Shown one piece after another: positions 6,382-6,929 of a stretch of DNA of 6,929 nt (positions are counted from its first letter, which is position 1; each line of letters starts with the position of its first letter). This DNA is from Opitutales bacterium UBA7389 (GTDB taxonomy: Bacteria; Verrucomicrobiota; Verrucomicrobiia; Opitutales; Opitutaceae). Under the pieces are notes generated by a model. The model was not told the origin of the DNA. It saw nothing but the letters and a program-made list of their open reading frames with translations, and searched no databases. The stretch covers positions 1-6,929 of the forward strand of contig DKNL01000014.1 of assembly GCA_002474325.1 (NCBI GenBank), read 5' to 3'. A program made the position numbers and the translations under genes.

Positions 6382-6929
6382 ATGCGATTTCTATCCTTTA
6401 TTCCCCGATTAGCCCTTGTCGCTATCGCGTTAAGCTTTCTGGCCGTCGGCTACACCCAATCCAGCTCTAGTCAGAAAAAGAACATTCTTTTAATTTGCGT
6501 CGATGACTTGAGACCCGAATTGCAATCCTTCGGAGTAGACTACATTCACTCCCCAAATATTGATCGTCTAGCCGCTAACGGAAGAGCCTTTCATCGCCAC
6601 TACGTCAACGCCCCTACCTGCGGTGCCTCTCGCTACACGATGCTGACAGGTCAGTATGGTTCCTACGGCAACCAAGCTCTTTTTCAGCGTGCCGAGAGAC
6701 TGAAGTCTCCCGATTCCACGATTCCTCCCAGCATGCCAGAGTGGTTTCGGAAAAATGGATACAAAACCGTATCGGTAGGCAAGGTTTCCCATAATCCTGG
6801 CGGTTGGGGTGGTGAGGATTGGTACGATCACAACGTTCTGGAAATACCCGGCGCGTGGGATCGTCAGCTTATGCCGACCGGAAGATGGAAACATCCACGA
6901 GGCGCGATGCACTCCCTCATCCACGGAGA
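6382..6929 (+). CDS. Secreted type I sulfatase, 3'-truncated by the window
   Basis: Only the first 182 residues plus two bases are present, and the frame stays open to the right edge. The protein starts MRFLSFIPRLALVAIALSFL, a basic N-terminus and hydrophobic core typical of a Sec signal peptide, with cleavage probably near residues 24-30. The type I sulfatase fold follows: metal-binding aspartates in CVDDLRPE (Asp41, Asp42), SPNIDRLAANG (57-67), and the active-site signature CGASRYTMLTG with Cys80 and Arg84. That cysteine would be converted to formylglycine by a separate enzyme. VGKVSHNPGG (132-141) supplies the usual Lys and His. VDDLRPE and GKVSH resemble iduronate-2-sulfatase-like sulfatases, so a sulfated polysaccharide is a reasonable substrate class, but the specific ester cannot be told. 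The start is supported by GGGAG. It probably acts in the periplasm or outside the cell. Confidence 0.92.
   Translation, partial: MRFLSFIPRLALVAIALSFLAVGYTQSSSSQKKNILLICVDDLRPELQSFGVDYIHSPNIDRLAANGRAFHRHYVNAPTCGASRYTMLTGQYGSYGNQALFQRAERLKSPDSTIPPSMPEWFRKNGYKTVSVGKVSHNPGGWGGEDWYDHNVLEIPGAWDRQLMPTGRWKHPRGAMHSLIHG

Noticed and set aside
6568..6924. A 118-codon - strand frame at the right edge.
   Set aside because: It is antisense to the sulfatase, whose active-site motif and signal peptide are unmistakable.

Overview
The window looks like chromosomal DNA from a Gram-negative bacterium of moderate GC content. Verrucomicrobiota, possibly an Opitutae-like lineage, is the most likely source. This rests on three recognised features: the style of the AsmA-like lipoprotein-sized protein, an iduronate-type sulfatase, and a REP-type palindrome of the GGTAGGGC...GCCCTACC kind. 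The placement comes from recognition only, since no search could be run. I found no tRNA or rRNA gene, no CRISPR array, no transposase and no phage module.

Layout. (1) From the left edge to 3595 on the + strand lies most of dnaE, the catalytic alpha subunit of DNA polymerase III. Its N-terminal PHP start is outside the window. (2) Convergent with it on the - strand (4456 down to 3809, probably meant to end at 3693) is a one-TM AsmA-like envelope protein. Its C-terminal tail is readable only in another frame, so the gene appears frameshifted. (3) Positions 4457 to 5064 form a long gap between divergent genes. It holds a ribosome binding site, two mutually exclusive hairpins, and two short protein-like stretches that may be gene remnants, one of them resembling the N-terminus of M32 carboxypeptidases. 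(4) From 5065 to 6156 (+) lies a YcaQ/AlkX-like winged-helix DNA glycosylase. (5) A 72-base REP-like inverted repeat lies just behind it at 6193-6264. (6) From 6382 to the right edge (+) is the start of a secreted formylglycine-dependent sulfatase, cut by the window.

The genes do not form an obvious single operon or pathway. dnaE (replication) and the AlkX-like gene (DNA repair) share a broad theme, but a gene on the opposite strand and a long gap separate them. The AsmA-like and sulfatase genes fit the envelope and polysaccharide-degrading lifestyle common in marine Verrucomicrobiota. I saw no convincing new multi-gene system. The observations most worth checking are the frameshift in the AsmA-like gene, the REP element, and the possible gene debris between 4457 and 4975.
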